Counted from the first letter of the stretch, positions 11,071 through 24,620 are shown. The stretch: DNA of 64,000 bases from Conoideocrella luteorostrata (GCA_032433595.1 JASWJB010000177.1:1-64000), one strand, 5' to 3'. Translations and numbers: made by a program. The notes: generated from the letters alone by a model not told the origin.

Positions 11071-13794
11071 TGAGGATTGACCAAATGGAAGGAATCAGCG
11101 GTCCTCGCCACGAAAGCTTACACTCCGTCTCTTTCTTACGTTGTTCTTGCCTGTTTTTACTATACCGTCGGGTGCGCTGTGAGCCGGTAAACCTTACAAC
11201 AACCTCGTTTACGTCTCTGCTTCACTCGTTTCATATGATTTGGTCGAGATACCTCAATGACTAAGAAGGGACCTGAGGGACTGCCGGTTGCGGGTTGTTT
11301 TCTGGCCTCTACTATGGCGACGAAAGACGCTCTCTCGAACTTCAAGATCTGTTTTCTGCGCCCTGTACTTTTACCTTTCAACTCATACTTTCTATGTCAT
11401 TTCCTAATAATACGGGTGTTTGTGGCATATAGAGCCATGCTTTTCAACGATACTGAGGGCGAGCCGAGATCCCCACTGTTATCTCTTATGTTTTATAGCA
11501 CGCATAGAGAGGGAAGTGCCTGTACACAAGCACATCAAGAGACGGTTCAAAAGATGAATGGAATTATTTTTATTGAAGTCTTTAGCGCCAAACTCACACT
11601 AACCCATCCGAGATGAGATCATGTCATCTTGTGGGCTTACTGTTTCTCAGTAAACTGCAACGCAAATTAGGTGGGAAATCTCTGCCCATCATCCTTGCCC
11701 TTAAAACACACCGGCACCACGTACGGAGTACGGGTCGCGGGATATAATGCAGAGACCGCGCACAGTTTCCTACACCGCAAAATGCCCATCCAACTTCAAA
11801 CACGTGCTCAAGTTTCTTAGTGGAGTCACACTAGCATGGAAACCGGTGCTCAAAGCCCAGCTTGTCAAACTGACCATTGGCTTTGTGCTTCTCCGTTTTC
11901 GGCTCGCACCGCTTCTTTAGTTCCCAGACCCCAGTGAGGGGCGGATACAAGGATCCTGCCGCGCCTCTCTCCAACCCGTCGGGACGGCGCGCAGCTTTTG
12001 CTGTTCTTTCAACTCATAATGGAGGAGAGAGAATGGGATTTGGAATGAGGTACGATTTCTCTCTTGACGGATTTCTACAGGTTCCTGATAGCCATGGCGT
12101 TTCTCATTGTGCCGGCTACATTTCATATCACTACATCCTTGGAATAAGCAGACAAGATGGAGAACCGCCCCTTCAACCTCATGGCCCCGATGCGCGGTGG
12201 ATCATGTCTTATGCCCTTTGCTAAACTGTGTTTAGCCACGGCAATGACCTGACCGCATCATGGAATAGACGTGAGCAAGCCCTCATCCGCTCCACCCCTC
12301 TCGCAGCCAACCCGCAGCAACGTCTCCAGCTTTCATGCGTCATTCGGCCGTCACGGTACCTGACTGTCTCGGGAGGCAGCTGCGTCTCACGGCCGCAGGA
12401 GCGCGTTTTCTGCATAAAATGATCTTTCAGAGTCAGGTTACTACTAGAGATCTCCAGATACCGACGTGGCGGAACCTTGCCCACCAACTCGAGTTGTCTT
12501 TTGTGCGCTTCGCATGTCAGCGCAGTTGTCTGTTTTAGTTTCCCAGACACTCGTACTCCGTAAAGACTGAGCTAATATAGGTCCGATAAGCGAAGACGGA
12601 CGCACACACGCACACACGCACAAACGGACGCTTGACCGCACATACAAACACACCTACGCTGGCGCGACCAGGACCCTCTAATTCTGTTGAATTTACTCCG
12701 TACCCTTATGACTGCTGACCGCTGAGAGCAAGTGGGTGCTTAACGGGGTTGTCGACCCAGGTACGAAATTCTTCCCCGGCCACCACATCCCTCAGTGGCG
12801 AATTCGTAATGCCTACAGGCCGTCAGTTGCCTTCTGAAGTCCTCGAGCGGCCAATGCTATTCTGGTAGTTGAAGGATGATGAAGCAACCCTTGATTGTCC
12901 GTTCGTTTTGAGCCTCTGAATGCATCTCGGGGCTCAATCATCGGTTGACTTCTGTACAGATGGCCCACTTTCGATCGATTTGACTCCACGGCACACACTT
13001 GCCAACGCATCGCTGGTGAGAGGGGCTGAAAGGGAATACAGCGGTGTCACATGTGGGTATTGACGATTCAGCGGGTGCTGTTGTATGGTTGCCATTATTT
13101 AGGTATCTAATGAGTATTGAATGAGAGCTTTCTAAAGTGCAGGCAGTATTCAAGGTGCACACACTTTGTCGTCAAATTTGACCCTCCAACGCCGAAAATA
13201 GATAGGAAAAAAGAAAGGGAAAAAAAGAGAGAAAAAAAAAACGCTGAGGGATAAAACGCCCACACAGTACACGCTGGTTTGGGCCTACGGTCGTTTTCCG
13301 GTACGTTTTGCCCGAATTAATCCCCCGTGATCGCTCCTGCAGTCCGAATGGGAAGGAAAATGACGCTGATGCAATTCTCTAATAAATAGGAATGGAAAGA
13401 CCAACTCTCTCCGACTTCGACTCGTTTGATACTTGCAGGAAACATTGAAACGTGTCGATGTTTCCAACCGGGCTGCATTCCTTTGTCGCCCCATGTTCTG
13501 TCCTTTTGGTAATCTTCGTCCTGGCTTGTTGTTTCGACGCAGCATAGTGGCCGTCTGCGTTTCTAGTCGTCACATTGGTCTCCGTATGTCAAATCAATCT
13601 ATTTTTTTCTTTTGTCTTCGCTCCTTCCCAGTAAGCCCCTCTTGGCTCTCGAGAAAAATCACTGGACCCATTCTAGTTAGCCACCGATTCGTTCTGCCTC
13701 ATTTTCCTGCCCGTCTCGTCCCCTCTTCAACGTTCTCGCTGCCGAATTTGTCCTTGCTCACCGGACTCTTTCGACTGCGGATGTAGAAGGGCTT
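11071..13794. other. Intergenic, no gene seen
   Basis: About 2.7 kb without a convincing gene. Open frames at 11257-11616, 11877-12224 and 13433-13786 are rich in Arg, Ser, Pro and Phe with no domain, splice support or codon character of the neighbours. Simple sequence includes an ACACACGC-type run (12601-12625) and an A-rich stretch (13206-13242). Perfect copies of TACTCCGTA/TACGGAGTA lie at 11722-11730, 12554-12562 and 12694-12702. Confidence 0.5.
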
Positions 13795-14133
13795 TCATAC
13801 CTGACCTAGCGACTGCAATCGAGTCTCGTGTTCTTCACGCATTCGGAAGATTTGCGAAAGAACATCCTGCATCTCCCCACAAGTCCGCTCTATGGTGGCA
13901 TTGCGGTTCCCCTCTCTTTGCCACCGTTGAACATCCCGATACATCTTGTCATAACGACGCTGCTTCTTCTCCACGTCGTGACACAACTTACACACGTCCC
14001 TCTCGACTCTTGTTTCGTACACAAGCTTGAGTCCACAGGTCTCACCCATTCGATATTCTTTGTTGCATTGCTGGCGGAAATGACCCCAACGCCAATAGCC
14101 GCAGCCCCAGCGTGTCTGGTCAAAGTAACACAT
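13795..14133 (-). CDS. Small conserved fungal protein rich in Cys, Trp and basic residues
   Basis: A 112-residue frame starting MCYFDQTRWGCGYWRW. It has a short Cys/His-containing N-terminal half (Cys2, Cys11, His17, Cys23, Cys33, then CKLCHD at about 48-53). A long charged helix follows (KKQRRYDKMYRDVQRWQREGN) and the protein ends MREEHETRLQSLGQV. The dense aromatic and cysteine pattern and the regular helix are not what chance frames look like; I believe similar short proteins are widespread in sordariomycetes, but from memory only. The pattern could bind a metal, with CxxC as one half-site. The frame ends just past a donor-like CAG|GTATGA, so a further small 3' exon cannot be excluded. Function unknown. 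Confidence 0.66.
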   Translation of the reverse strand: MCYFDQTRWGCGYWRWGHFRQQCNKEYRMGETCGLKLVYETRVERDVCKLCHDVEKKQRRYDKMYRDVQRWQREGNRNATIERTCGEMQDVLSQIFRMREEHETRLQSLGQV

Positions 14134-17100
14134 GGTCGAAGCATCGGCCAGCGGCAGGCAGCGGGCCGAGGTGAGAGGGGTGAGAAAACCTGCTGAGCCA
14201 CCGATCCATTGTCAGCCAGTGAGCCTGCAAATGGAGACCCCTACAGTATAACGTGCCCTGCAGAGTACCGACGCCTATTGTCCTTCGTCTGCCTCTAGCC
14301 TTGAGGGTGTGTTTGTCGGGATGTTCTTTCGGTAGCCCCATATCTAAACAGTAGACAGAGTTGCTAGAAATTGTCACTCACCACAGTCTTTCAGGCTATT
14401 TGACACGACTGGCACCTCCCACGACGGGCGCGTACTCAGACCCCGGTCTACTCGGTGCGATTGAATTCGATAGGTTATAAGTGCAGGTTCTTGTCGACTT
14501 AGCCTGTACCTGCCGAGGTCACCGTGGTTGTGTCATATATTCCAAAGATGATTGTTTCAAAAGATCTATACAGCTGTGTAGGTTCATCGATCGGGCTTGT
14601 TCAAGGGGACACACATCCCAACTTATACTAATTTCGTCTGGCCATTGGCCATTCCATCATCCACCCTATCTGTCTTCCATGCCACGCTCTATAACTTGAG
14701 CACGGTGGGACTGTTCCGTGACCAGCAAGTACTTTTTACGCATTCTAGCCAACAATATCATCACTTTCATGTTGCTTCCTGCGGGATAAAGATACTTTGA
14801 TACGTGGATTGGGTATCCTTACCTTCGCCCCATACACTGTGCCCATCCTGCAGAGCAAACACGCCCCCCGAGGTGACACCCCTCATTTTTGAGAAACCCC
14901 CCTCCCCCTGACAGCCGGCAGCGTGGCAAGTTCCTGGCTGAGACGGGGGTTATCTTGAGGAGAGAGCCAGCCTGCTACAATGTCAACAGGACTTTGCTGC
15001 CTCGAGGATGCTACCTCTAACGAGCCTAGAATGTACCCTGAATGCCCAATCTTCTCCACGGTCTTCTCCTCACAAGCCGCCCCGGCTCGAAAGAGTGGGC
15101 ATACCTAGCCTTTGTTTGCACATTAAGACGCGCTGTCTATTTGCCACGTTGATCGGGCCTCAAACATGGGCCTAGGGTCAACATGAGCAAAGCCCTCCAC
15201 CGCGACTGGGAACCGAACTCGTACCTTTTTTCCCTTTTAGAAAGAGACACAGATCACATATAAGACAAGCAATCTTCTTGCCAGAGTTTGCAATAAGATA
15301 ACCGGCTTCACAGCTGCCATGCCCGGGTCAGTATGCCCTGGTACACATATTATGATTGGGCATTGAATCTTTTCTTCTTGGGCCCTGACCTCATTTGGTT
15401 GCAGGACAGCACTGATGGTGCATTCACGTTGCATGGTCCACTCTTGACCATGCCATTTCTAGACTTACAGGCGTTCCTTCCCGCTGCAATTTTTCCATGG
15501 GCCTTTGCTTCTTCGGCCACAACAATTGCGACCAGATCTGCGGCCGTGTGGGGTTGGTGGTTCGTCCCGAGGAGGGACAAGTGTCAGCAGCCCAGCAAGC
15601 CCCAAGCTCTTCGAAATCAAGCTCAAATGTGAATTTCGGTGTATACAGGGGTTTTGGTTCGATCAAGCTGTCCCTAGGGCAACCTCGTACCTGTCCGCAC
15701 TATTGAAATGCCGTTGCAGATTCGACGACCGCCAAATGGTGTCTGGGTCTACGCTTCATCGTCGTTGCACAGCTTTCTATTCTCCGTTCACTTTTTTTGG
15801 ATTGGTTTCTCGTTTTGAACAACGAATTCCAATTGACTTTTTTTTTCTCGGACGCCAGGGCGGCGAAATCCAATTTAATAGCGAGTGGAACAAGCCCGCC
15901 CTTTCTTTGTAGCCGCTGCGAGGCTAATAACAAGCCCCCGACGTCACGCAAACAGAGTCGACTGACAGTCATGATTCTAGGAAGGCGTAATTTAGTTTGC
16001 GACCTTCCTATTAATTCTTTTCAGGACTAAATATATGAGATACAGGCTTCTTATTGCGCGGAATCTTTTGTTTTGACGTGCATATTTGTCGGCAGTCCAC
16101 GGCAGTCACCACAGAAGTCAATGATGTGGTACTTTTAAGGGACCTGGCATTATTAATAGCCGTTTAAAGCTCACTTGTACCCAAAAGCTTAACTAATTTC
16201 GAAGTGCTATAGAGCTCACTGCGTCTCGGAACCTTCAGTGGATGATTTCGCGCTGCCAGAGTCCAACTTGACCGGGTACTAAGTCATGGGACGGAGGTAG
16301 GGAGAGGATTTCTTTTCAGTAGCAATACATGAGACGCATATGACAAGGTAATTATATGAGCGCATTATTCGTCTCGTCCCCCCGTGCATTGTTTCCTCCT
16401 CACATGAGTTGCATTGACTTTGTCGGAAGCGTGCCGGATGTTTGAGACATCTCAGCCGACACCAATAGCATCTCTGGCAAGGAGTGGAGAGTCTTGGGTA
16501 GTCTTTCTTTTTGTGCCCAAGTAACTTCACGCGGTGTCACAGCAAAAATGAAGGAGGGGGGTGATTGCAACAGGCAGGCAAGGCCTTGTCAACGTGTCCG
16601 CGGCCATTTGGGACCGGAGCCAGAGGCAACAAACCGCATTGCATCCGCATTTAAACCACTGAGGAAGAGTGGATACTCTGTGAAGTCATTGTCTCCTGTC
16701 ATGATATCTTCTTGTCTGCAATACTGTCCCGGATGTTTCATGGTTACACCAACGGCCCCCGCGGGGAAGCTCTTTCGATTTCCGGCGGTCAAGTGTACCT
16801 GCAAACGAAGCGCGCATAGAGGTGCAGAAGTATACCAATGACCAAACCGGTTAGGAATGAAGTCCTGAAAATTTTCGAGGAATGCACATTCTATTTGCCA
16901 AATTGACCTTCTGATAATTACATGCTAAAGGGACTCGGAACTCCCAACTGGCTCTGCCGACACATGACCTTGGGAACTCCACGACCAGGGGCACGCAACC
17001 TACTCCATACTTCGTACCCGTGGAGAGTTATTAGTGGCAGGCTTTGAAGCGGCAGCAGTGATATGGTACGATTCGAACCGTCACTGCGTAAGCGAGGCTG

Positions 17101-20100
17101 CCTGACTTGCACTGTCTACTGGTGAGGGGGGATCAGAGCATGTTCACACTAAATTTTGCTGCCATGCATACAGCATTGTTGCCAGCTTTTCTGTTCCGCC
17201 CGGATCAACGGTCGGATCAACGGACTACACGCTCCAAAAACGCGTTCAGCGACTCTAGAATTACAGACAATCAACTGGAGTGCGGGCTTCTCCAAAAGTC
17301 CCCGTGGTCAACTCTAAGCCTGCAGGTTCGGGTAGCCCCCGGCCTTCAGTGCCTTAGAAAAACACGGCTGGAGGTCAGCGACAGCCCAAAAACCTTCCAG
17401 ACTGTGTGTGTCCAGGCGCCACTGTTTCGCACAAGTCTGAAGCAATGTAGGATCAATGGAGACTCGACCTTGGCCTGTAAATCAGTCACATTCATTTGGT
17501 TTTCATGGCAGTCTGACCGACCCAAAATGAGAACCGTCGTACCTATATTAGGCCTTGTTCGTGCCGGAGTTGGATCTTGTCCCTTAGAATGCAGGGGCCT
17601 CATGCGCCACCACCCATAAGACATTTATTTCCGGCCCAGATCGGCAAGCTGATTCTGGAGGGGCCTGAAAGCACGCTGATAATACACGACAAGAGCAGAA
17701 AAATACAAAGCAAACAAACAGTTTTGTGGCGGGCTTGATTCGAAACACACTCAGCTTGGCTGAATGTATCCTGGTGATTTATGTGACATAACTGCATGCT
17801 GGCTGAGCTGCAACAAGCCTGTTGCAGCAGCCACAGCCACAAAAGACGTCACAAAGTCAGCGGAAAGTCTTTGCCAGCATTCATGGCAAATCGATTCTTT
17901 TGGAAGCAAAAATGAGCCGTGGCTCGGGTTCACAAACATAGCCCTTTTTCGGCCAAAAGACATTGAAAATGCGAACCACGGCCTCGGGGGTTGCAGAGGC
18001 GCAAAAGGCGTTAAGCAAACCTTGGTTGGCGCCGTTGTTGACGATAGCGTTGGTAGGCAAAATGAGACCAAGTGGTTCTCGCAACGGGCCGTTTCAGGTA
18101 ACGACGAAACTGGTCCCGCCGGCCCGTCCCGTTTGATCGAGATTTATGGTAAGGATCAACGGTGTTTGCAAAAATATCGCCTTCTCTTTGGTTAGGCTTT
18201 TGCATCTTCAATCCTCAACGCTTTACGGAGTTGATCGTCTGGAACTGCGCACGCCCAAACTACGTGGCCTTTCTTTGCACACCCGAAAGGCGCCGAGACA
18301 GGAGCTGTCGACAACGAACAGTACTGCTGCGTGCAGCTATTGGTCAATCAATTGGTGTTGCACAACGCCTAATTACTAATTCGCCGAACGGGTTGATGTG
18401 CACACCACAACGAGCACTAGATAGTCCTCGGCCCTTGACCCTGGGAGGACCGTACGCCACATCGAACGGCGGAACAGGAGTGATGCATACCCGCTGGCTG
18501 CTGTATCACACATTAAGTTACGGGGCGAAACAACAACAAATGCAAAACTATACTAGAAATTACAGGTCCAATCGCTCGCTCAGCAGTTTGGGAAGTAAGG
18601 AGGACGGTACATGCAGCACGTACACAGCTACATTCACAACCAGGGTGCAGCAAGGCCCGAGAGATGAGTGAATCTAGTGCTCAGAATTTTCGCTCTGTAT
18701 GCCACAATTGGATGGGTCATGTCCTAACAAAAGGGCAGCCCAACAGCAGATAGAAGTCCAATGACACTTAGGAATCGCTTTGACGATTCCCAAATTATGC
18801 ACGCGCAGCTTGACAACCACCAGCCCATGCGACGGAAACGCTGCCATCATTGGGTTTGAGAAGGATGGATGATTGGATAGTTTCGCCAGCGTTAATGGCT
18901 GCGCCTCTTCAGCTCGTTTGCTACATGCGTATACGACACCAAACCTCGAAATACAGGGCATCAGTTTACGAAGCGGCTTAAATACGAGTGTTACTCTTGA
19001 TTATGACCGAGGGGCGAACAATGGCTGATGTATTTGGCGCTCATAGCTGTCAACTCGGCGGCAGCTATACGTGAATGCAGATGCACGACGTACACAAGCC
19101 TTCGTCTCACCCAGCGCGCGGTGTTAGATATTGCCGGCGGTTCGAGTCTTTAGCCAAACAATAGCCGGCTATAGCCGGCTACGCAACTCGCCTCAGTCTA
19201 TGCAGCAACTAAGTGCACGATGCCAACGTTGAAAACAAGATGAGGATGAACGAAGGTGGGATTGGGCTTTGGCTTTTGAACACTAGTCGGCGTGGCCAGA
19301 CGTTAATGGATAATGCAGGCTCCTGCAACATAACAGTGAAGGCTGTGTCTCAGAACGTGGCGGGGCGTATCTTGAGCAACAAGTTGACGGTGACTTTGCA
19401 TGAAAATATTAGACAAAAGAGGAATCTCGAAAAGAGTATAGGGGTCGACCATGAGACCGGGCATCAAGACAGAATAGCTGAAAATGCAAACTGCACATGC
19501 GAGTCTATTGAAAGTAACACAAGCATCATCGCCAGGTTTCGCCCCTGTATATGTCTCACTCTTTACAGTTTAGTGAAGCCAGGAAGAAGAAAAAGAAAAA
19601 GAAAAAGAAAGAAAAGCCAAGGCGTGAGCTAGCTGCATCATCCCGGCCAACACTAACTGCAAGCGTGTGGAGTATGAAGTTGTCTCTTCGTTCCCCATGG
19701 AAAGTTCTCCGCAGTTTACAATATATACTCCGTAATGTGTGCTACTATCCTAACTTATGGCATTCATTACTACATAAAACCGGTTAACTAGCAGGTACAG
19801 GATGGTGAGACACTTTTGCAAGTGTAACATTCGAGGTGCGTGATGTGTGGATGTCTTTTGAGCTCAAGACGGTGCTCTACCGTCCAGCCACCCAAGACAA
19901 CAACAGCGTGCTGTGGACAATACTACGCACCTCCAATGTAGATGTACAGAACGCCCAATAAACCTAGAGAAGTCGGTTTATGCAGCTAGTGTTCAACCAC
20001 CGCTACACCAATGGCGATGGCAAGATTTTGAATACGGTCGCATTTCCGGTTTTGCCTGAGATTGAGGTTCAGGCCAAAATTCAAGTGGCTGACAGATAAG

Positions 20101-20782
20101 CCGCGGCAGTATCACCACGCTTGCCAAATTGAACTGAGACAGCGATCGGCGAAGGAGTATTCCCAAAATAAGACAGTTCCCCTTTGGTTTCCAACTTTTT
20201 TTATGAATAACAAGGCGGGCTGGGGGAGCTCAGCCAGAGGCGCCTTGAGACGCAGTTCACAGCAATCGCACGGCAAGCACTTTGACTAGTGACCAAGCAC
20301 TGGGCAGTACCGGACTTGTGATCCGTGGGGAGAACTATACGGACTGTCCCTGGTTCGCTCGAGGAGTTTTTGGTCTCCATATTTCGTTATCAATTGATGC
20401 AAACCTGGCACCATACATGCGATTCGAAGTGCTGTGTTGAGTGCAATGAACACAACTGTAAACACTCCGTACAAGCAGCCCCACCGCCGCAGGGGATGGC
20501 CGTACTACGGCACGCCGTGGCCGTGGCCGTCGAGCACCGCATCCGGCTTTTCAACGCCATCATCCAATCAACGGGGGCACGAAACATGGATACTTGCGAC
20601 CTGCGACAACTACGTACATGAGCTGAACAATCCTGCGTAAACATACCCCGTGACGGCCAGGTTCTGTGCGTTGGGTCTGTTCTTCCTCTTTTTTTAAAAT
20701 GAAATTAAAAGAAAACTACCAGACTTACTGTGCAGACAGTCAATGATGAGATCAAAATCGAGATCAATGTCACGGTAAGCGC

Positions 20783-20822
20783 TCTTCCTTCCTTCCTTCC
20801 TTACTTCTTCCTTCCTTCCTCA
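20783..20822. repeat. TTCC microsatellite
   Basis: Two blocks of (TTCC)n, 20783-20802 and 20805-20822, separated by a short interruption. Intergenic simple repeat; likely length-variable. Confidence 0.85.
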
Positions 20823-21327
20823 CTATTTCGCTTGGCGGCCTGCTGCCTGCATGTCTTCTTGCCCCACAATCAACTCGCTCCTCCATGCTCTTGTACTCCA
20901 CCCTCTCTCTTCTCCCCACTCTCTACGGCAATTCAATTCAACTCCCTTGACTCACGCACACATTAAATGCCCGAGAAGCTGGGGTACGAAATCGCTAGAT
21001 GACGCACATACTATTGTGCAATAGATGAAATCTCTAGAACCAACACTGCCAGCTGCTCCGTTAAAAAAAATTGGCGCTGTTTTGTTTCTATTTTGGTGGT
21101 GCCCGTTGTGCGTATGAGATTGCTTCGACCCGTCATCGATCGACTGAATTTGACCTGGCCTCAGCCGGCCGACAACGACGACAACAAGCGACGCAACAAG
21201 ACGCATGCACATACACATCCATCTCATCCCATCCCATCCTACCCCGTCCAGCAACCATCCATCAAATCACATCCACCCACCCACAGAGACGGACAAAGTC
21301 TCACATGAGCAATAAGTGCTTTGTATG

Positions 21328-21343
21328 TACTCCGTACTCCGTA
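21328..21343. repeat. Tandem pair of the dispersed TACTCCGTA motif
   Basis: Two overlapping perfect copies of the 9-mer (21328-21336 and 21335-21343). Similar tandem or near-tandem arrangements occur at 368-382, 35167-35185, 44228-44250 and 59190-59203, which suggests local duplication of a 7-10 bp unit. Confidence 0.8.
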
Positions 21344-22741
21344 TCAAACTACTCCATTTTGTACTGGTACTCCTCCGCATTTGCACTTGGCCTCAGCCTC
21401 AACTGACCCTGGCCAACCAAACTACCAATTGTTCCCTGCAACCTTCGGCCGCGCACGACCAACTGGCCCCCGCCGTGCCATTGACTTGCAGTACTTATTG
21501 TACAGCTTACTTTAGGTACGTAGGCGCTGTACATATTTTCTCTCTGTATAGAGTACTCCATTCATGGTACAGAGTACCTCCATTACTTGCTAGTTCATAT
21601 TGCGCTCTTAAAGTACGTACCTGTCTCGTCCAGCACGCGCATAGACCCCACGGGGCGTTATTTTGTCTCATGCAGGACGTTTGTTTATTTCGTGCCGCAC
21701 TCACTAATACTCCGACTGCAACTTGATCTACCATTATTCAAAGAACAGGTACTCCGTGCATACGCCTGCAAAAGCAGAGCTCGCATTTCTCATTCGCACA
21801 CGCCGGCTTGGAGGTGCCACGACGGCGACACAAAGACTCAAGACCTGGTCTTTCACGAGCCGCTGGCAAGAACAAGCCTCACTGGCAGACCCATTGTATT
21901 GCGCCTTCCGTTTCAAATCGGCCAACCGTCGCGGCCGACTCAACTCCATCCCATCACCTAACTTGTGCCGGCCGACCAGCTTTTAGCCAAGAACATCAAA
22001 CCTCGAAGCGCCCCCCAAACCGGTCCCCGACATAGTATCTATCAATGTCAACTTGAATTCATAGGGGGTCCGCCCTGCGCATCCGCATCCCCGCTAGCCT
22101 CCTCAGATATTCCTCTGCAGCGGCCGTCGCTTGACGTGGTCGGCCTCTATACGGACTCCTTCAAGCAGGCTGGCAGGCAACAAGACAAACGACGCATGTG
22201 ATGTGATGCCATGATAATGACCGCATCCTCTGCCGCTGTCTCGTCCTGTCTCCATCTTCTCACATACAGGATAACAATATCCTTGTGATTTATCGTATCC
22301 ACTACGCCTGGTATTCTCTACACTTGGGCATCAAACATTCATTCTTCTACATTTGTGGCCTCACAACGGGCAAGCCCTGGTGCATACCGTCAGCATCACA
22401 CCGCCGCTGCGGAGGCAACGGCAGCTGCACCGCCAGTAACTAGGTCCAAAGACTGCATCCTGGTGGCATTGCATATCAGCGCCCCCTACGATTGTTCTAT
22501 CCCTTCCGACCTTGTTCATAGGTCGTAACTACCTCAGAGCTACACACCATAAACCGTGTCAAACTAGTCGTATCTGGCGCCATTAGTATCGATATACAGC
22601 AAGAGAATTATTGAAACCGGAAGCGTAGTCCGCCGCATCCCCCCCCTTTCCAGCCTGGAGGTGACACTCGTCCTTTCGCCTCTCGTCCGGGGTCTCTTGT
22701 TCGGGTAGCCCGTCCGTTTCCCCATTTCTGTTCTTGTCAAC

Positions 22742-23927
22742 ATGCAGCCAACACACCCCGCGGCTCAGAACAGCCAGCTCATGGTCGAGCTCCAGTTTGG
22801 CCTAGCCTCGTTGCCGCATTCCCCAGCCTTGTCAGCACTCGAGGGTGTACGGATAGAGCAAGCCATCGGCTCCGCACCCCATTATTCGGATGATGAGGTG
22901 GCAAGTCAACTACTATCACAAGAGGCCATTGATGCCCAACCTTGCTCTGCTTCTCATTATGACTCGTGTGAGATGGCGGTGACGGGCTCAGAGAACTGCC
23001 GACTTTATCATCCCGGCAACGGTCATGATGACGCTGTCCAAGGCGATAGTCACATTTGGGCAGGAAGAACAGCTATGTGTCATGGCATAACAAGCGCTCT
23101 TGTGAGGAGTACGGGCTCGCTTGACAGCCTCCCCAACGAGGTGCTCCTCCATGTTCTTGGGTTTTTGGATGTCAGCGACTTGTTGGCTACATCTAGAGTA
23201 AGTTGTCCAGCCGCACGTCTTCACGATAGGCCATTTTGACCCTTTTTCTTTGAGATATGTGATGAGCTTCTGTTCCTTTTGTCGGATATTATACTCGGTG
23301 ATGGTGGTGTGAAGTACATATTTACTTTTTTTTTGTGTGTGTTTGACAGATTAGCTTCATACTGTTTCAACTATCACTTTTACACGAGTGCTAATATTGA
23401 CTACCACACTCTCATAGACAAGCCATTTGCTGCGAAGCCTCTCCTTAGCCCCTATTCTACACCACTATCGTCTGCGGCGTACTCGTCAGGTTCTTCCCCC
23501 TTTGCTCACATCCCCTGGTCGCCCCACGGTCGCAGATCTAATTGCCCGTTCCATTTTTCTTACACAAACGTCCGTCGTATCCCGCCGCCTGGCATGGTCC
23601 CTAAACTCCATCCGTCTGTCAAAAAGACTTGCTGCTCGTCCATCTGCCAAAGCGCTCGTGGAACGATGTGTCCTTCCTAAAGAGTGCGTCCCTGGTATGG
23701 TGTCGGTTCATATTGCACCAGCATTAGTGGCCAAGAGGAAGGCAATTGAGAAGGAGAGAGTCAAGGACGGACTGAGGCGGTGGATCGCTGGCAAGTGGAA
23801 AGGTGAAGTGAGGGAGCGTGAGGAGGAGCTGAAACGATGCCATGAGAACAGAGGAATCGGCCGCGTGTGGAAATTGACCAAATTTTGGGAGCGAGTGAGT
23901 CGAGGAGATGAACTCCCTTCAAGATGA
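22742..23927 (+). CDS. F-box protein
   Basis: Exon 1 (22742-23197) and exon 2 (23418-23927) join in phase 0 across a 220-bp intron (GTAAGT to CATAG), giving 321 residues. The F-box occupies about residues 127-155, beginning LDSLPNEVLLHVLGFLDVSDLL; the intron falls just after LLATSR, and exon 2 supplies the rest (TSHLLRSLSLAPILHHYRLRR). F-box proteins bind Skp1 and bring substrates to the SCF ubiquitin ligase. The C-terminal 110 residues form a basic, helical, Lys/Glu-rich tail with no WD40 or leucine-rich repeats, so the substrate-binding mode is unknown. The first 120 residues are low in complexity. The intron is longer than others in the window and contains a TATTTACTTTTTTTTTG tract. Confidence 0.82.
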
Positions 23928-24620
23928 TGCTTCATTTCCAAGCTCTGTGAGAATTGTATGATTAAGAAGGATATTTACCGCAGTCTTGATCATTGGTTTG
24001 ATGTGAGACGTTTACTTGTTGATGTATGTGGTATTTTGATGTCATGACTAATACGGGTCTGTAGGATTATGATGTAACTATTGATTGGTAGCGTTGTTTG
24101 CATGAATCACAGGTAGCATGGTTTATTACGTAGTTTAGATGAGCACAAAAGAGGAGTATTTTGCTTAAGAAGCGCATCAGCACTTACCATGAAGACAAAG
24201 TATTCTTTTTTGCTGGTATTTTCATTTTTCTTCTTTCCATACCTATTCTTTTTCACGGAATGATCTTCCGGAGAGTTTCAGGCTCAACATGCAAGAGTAC
24301 CTGTACCAGTGAATTGACATGCTCTGCGTCAATGACATGATTTTGCTATAGGGTAGTTTGTGTTTGAAAAATGTCCGTAACTAGTATACTATATTTATCC
24401 ACGTTGCTTCAAACGTACTTTACTCGTACGATAGCTGACATGAGAGGTAAAAAATATATTCAAACCCGCCATGTAATTGCATTTAGCCCTGCAAAGACCT
24501 GTGTATCCCCGATTGTACAAATATGTAACTCCTATGCAATAATATATACATGCGCCTAATATGCCATCCATAATGTACTGCCATTCCCAAGCCAAGAGTT
24601 ACCCAGCTCTAGAAAAGGCA
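23928..24620. other. AT-rich 3' intergenic region
   Basis: Shared downstream region of two convergent genes (F-box protein and ZNF830-like). AT-rich with no open frame of note. Confidence 0.6.

Larger units (their letters stand above)
14134..22741. other. Gene-poor stretch of about 8.6 kb
   Basis: No protein-coding gene can be supported here, although fungal neighbours are spaced a few hundred bases apart. Open frames up to 169 codons (18162-18671, 17764-18195, 19213-19632) lack recognisable domains and look like chance. The sequence is of mixed composition and not uniformly AT-rich, so it is not an obviously mutated repeat. Features seen: a nested TAGCCGGCTA palindrome (19163-19180), a tRNA-like B-box fragment (17066-17077), AG-rich and TTCC runs, and TACTCCGTA copies at 19726-19734, 21328-21336 and 21335-21343. 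The last 1-2 kb are pyrimidine-rich, as in a long promoter and leader for the F-box gene. Confidence 0.45.

Noticed and set aside
11257..11616. 119-codon frame downstream of the LAMTOR1-like gene
   Set aside because: Probably 3' untranslated or intergenic DNA; composition is not protein-like.
17066..17105. Possible tRNA gene on the minus strand (GGTTCGAATC, a B-box match)
   Set aside because: The T-arm stem does not pair around the loop, and I could not build a D-arm, anticodon arm or 7-bp acceptor stem. It may be a tRNA-derived fragment at most.
18162..18671. 169-codon plus-strand frame in the gene-poor stretch
   Set aside because: The frame begins well before any good ATG context and has no domain, splice partner or codon character of the neighbouring genes.
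19213..19632. 139-codon plus-strand frame
   Set aside because: The end is a Lys/Arg run made by an AG-rich microsatellite, and the rest shows no family resemblance.
20783..20822. CRISPR-like array
   Set aside because: Only a simple TTCC microsatellite; there are no regular direct repeats with unique spacers anywhere in the window, and the genome is eukaryotic.
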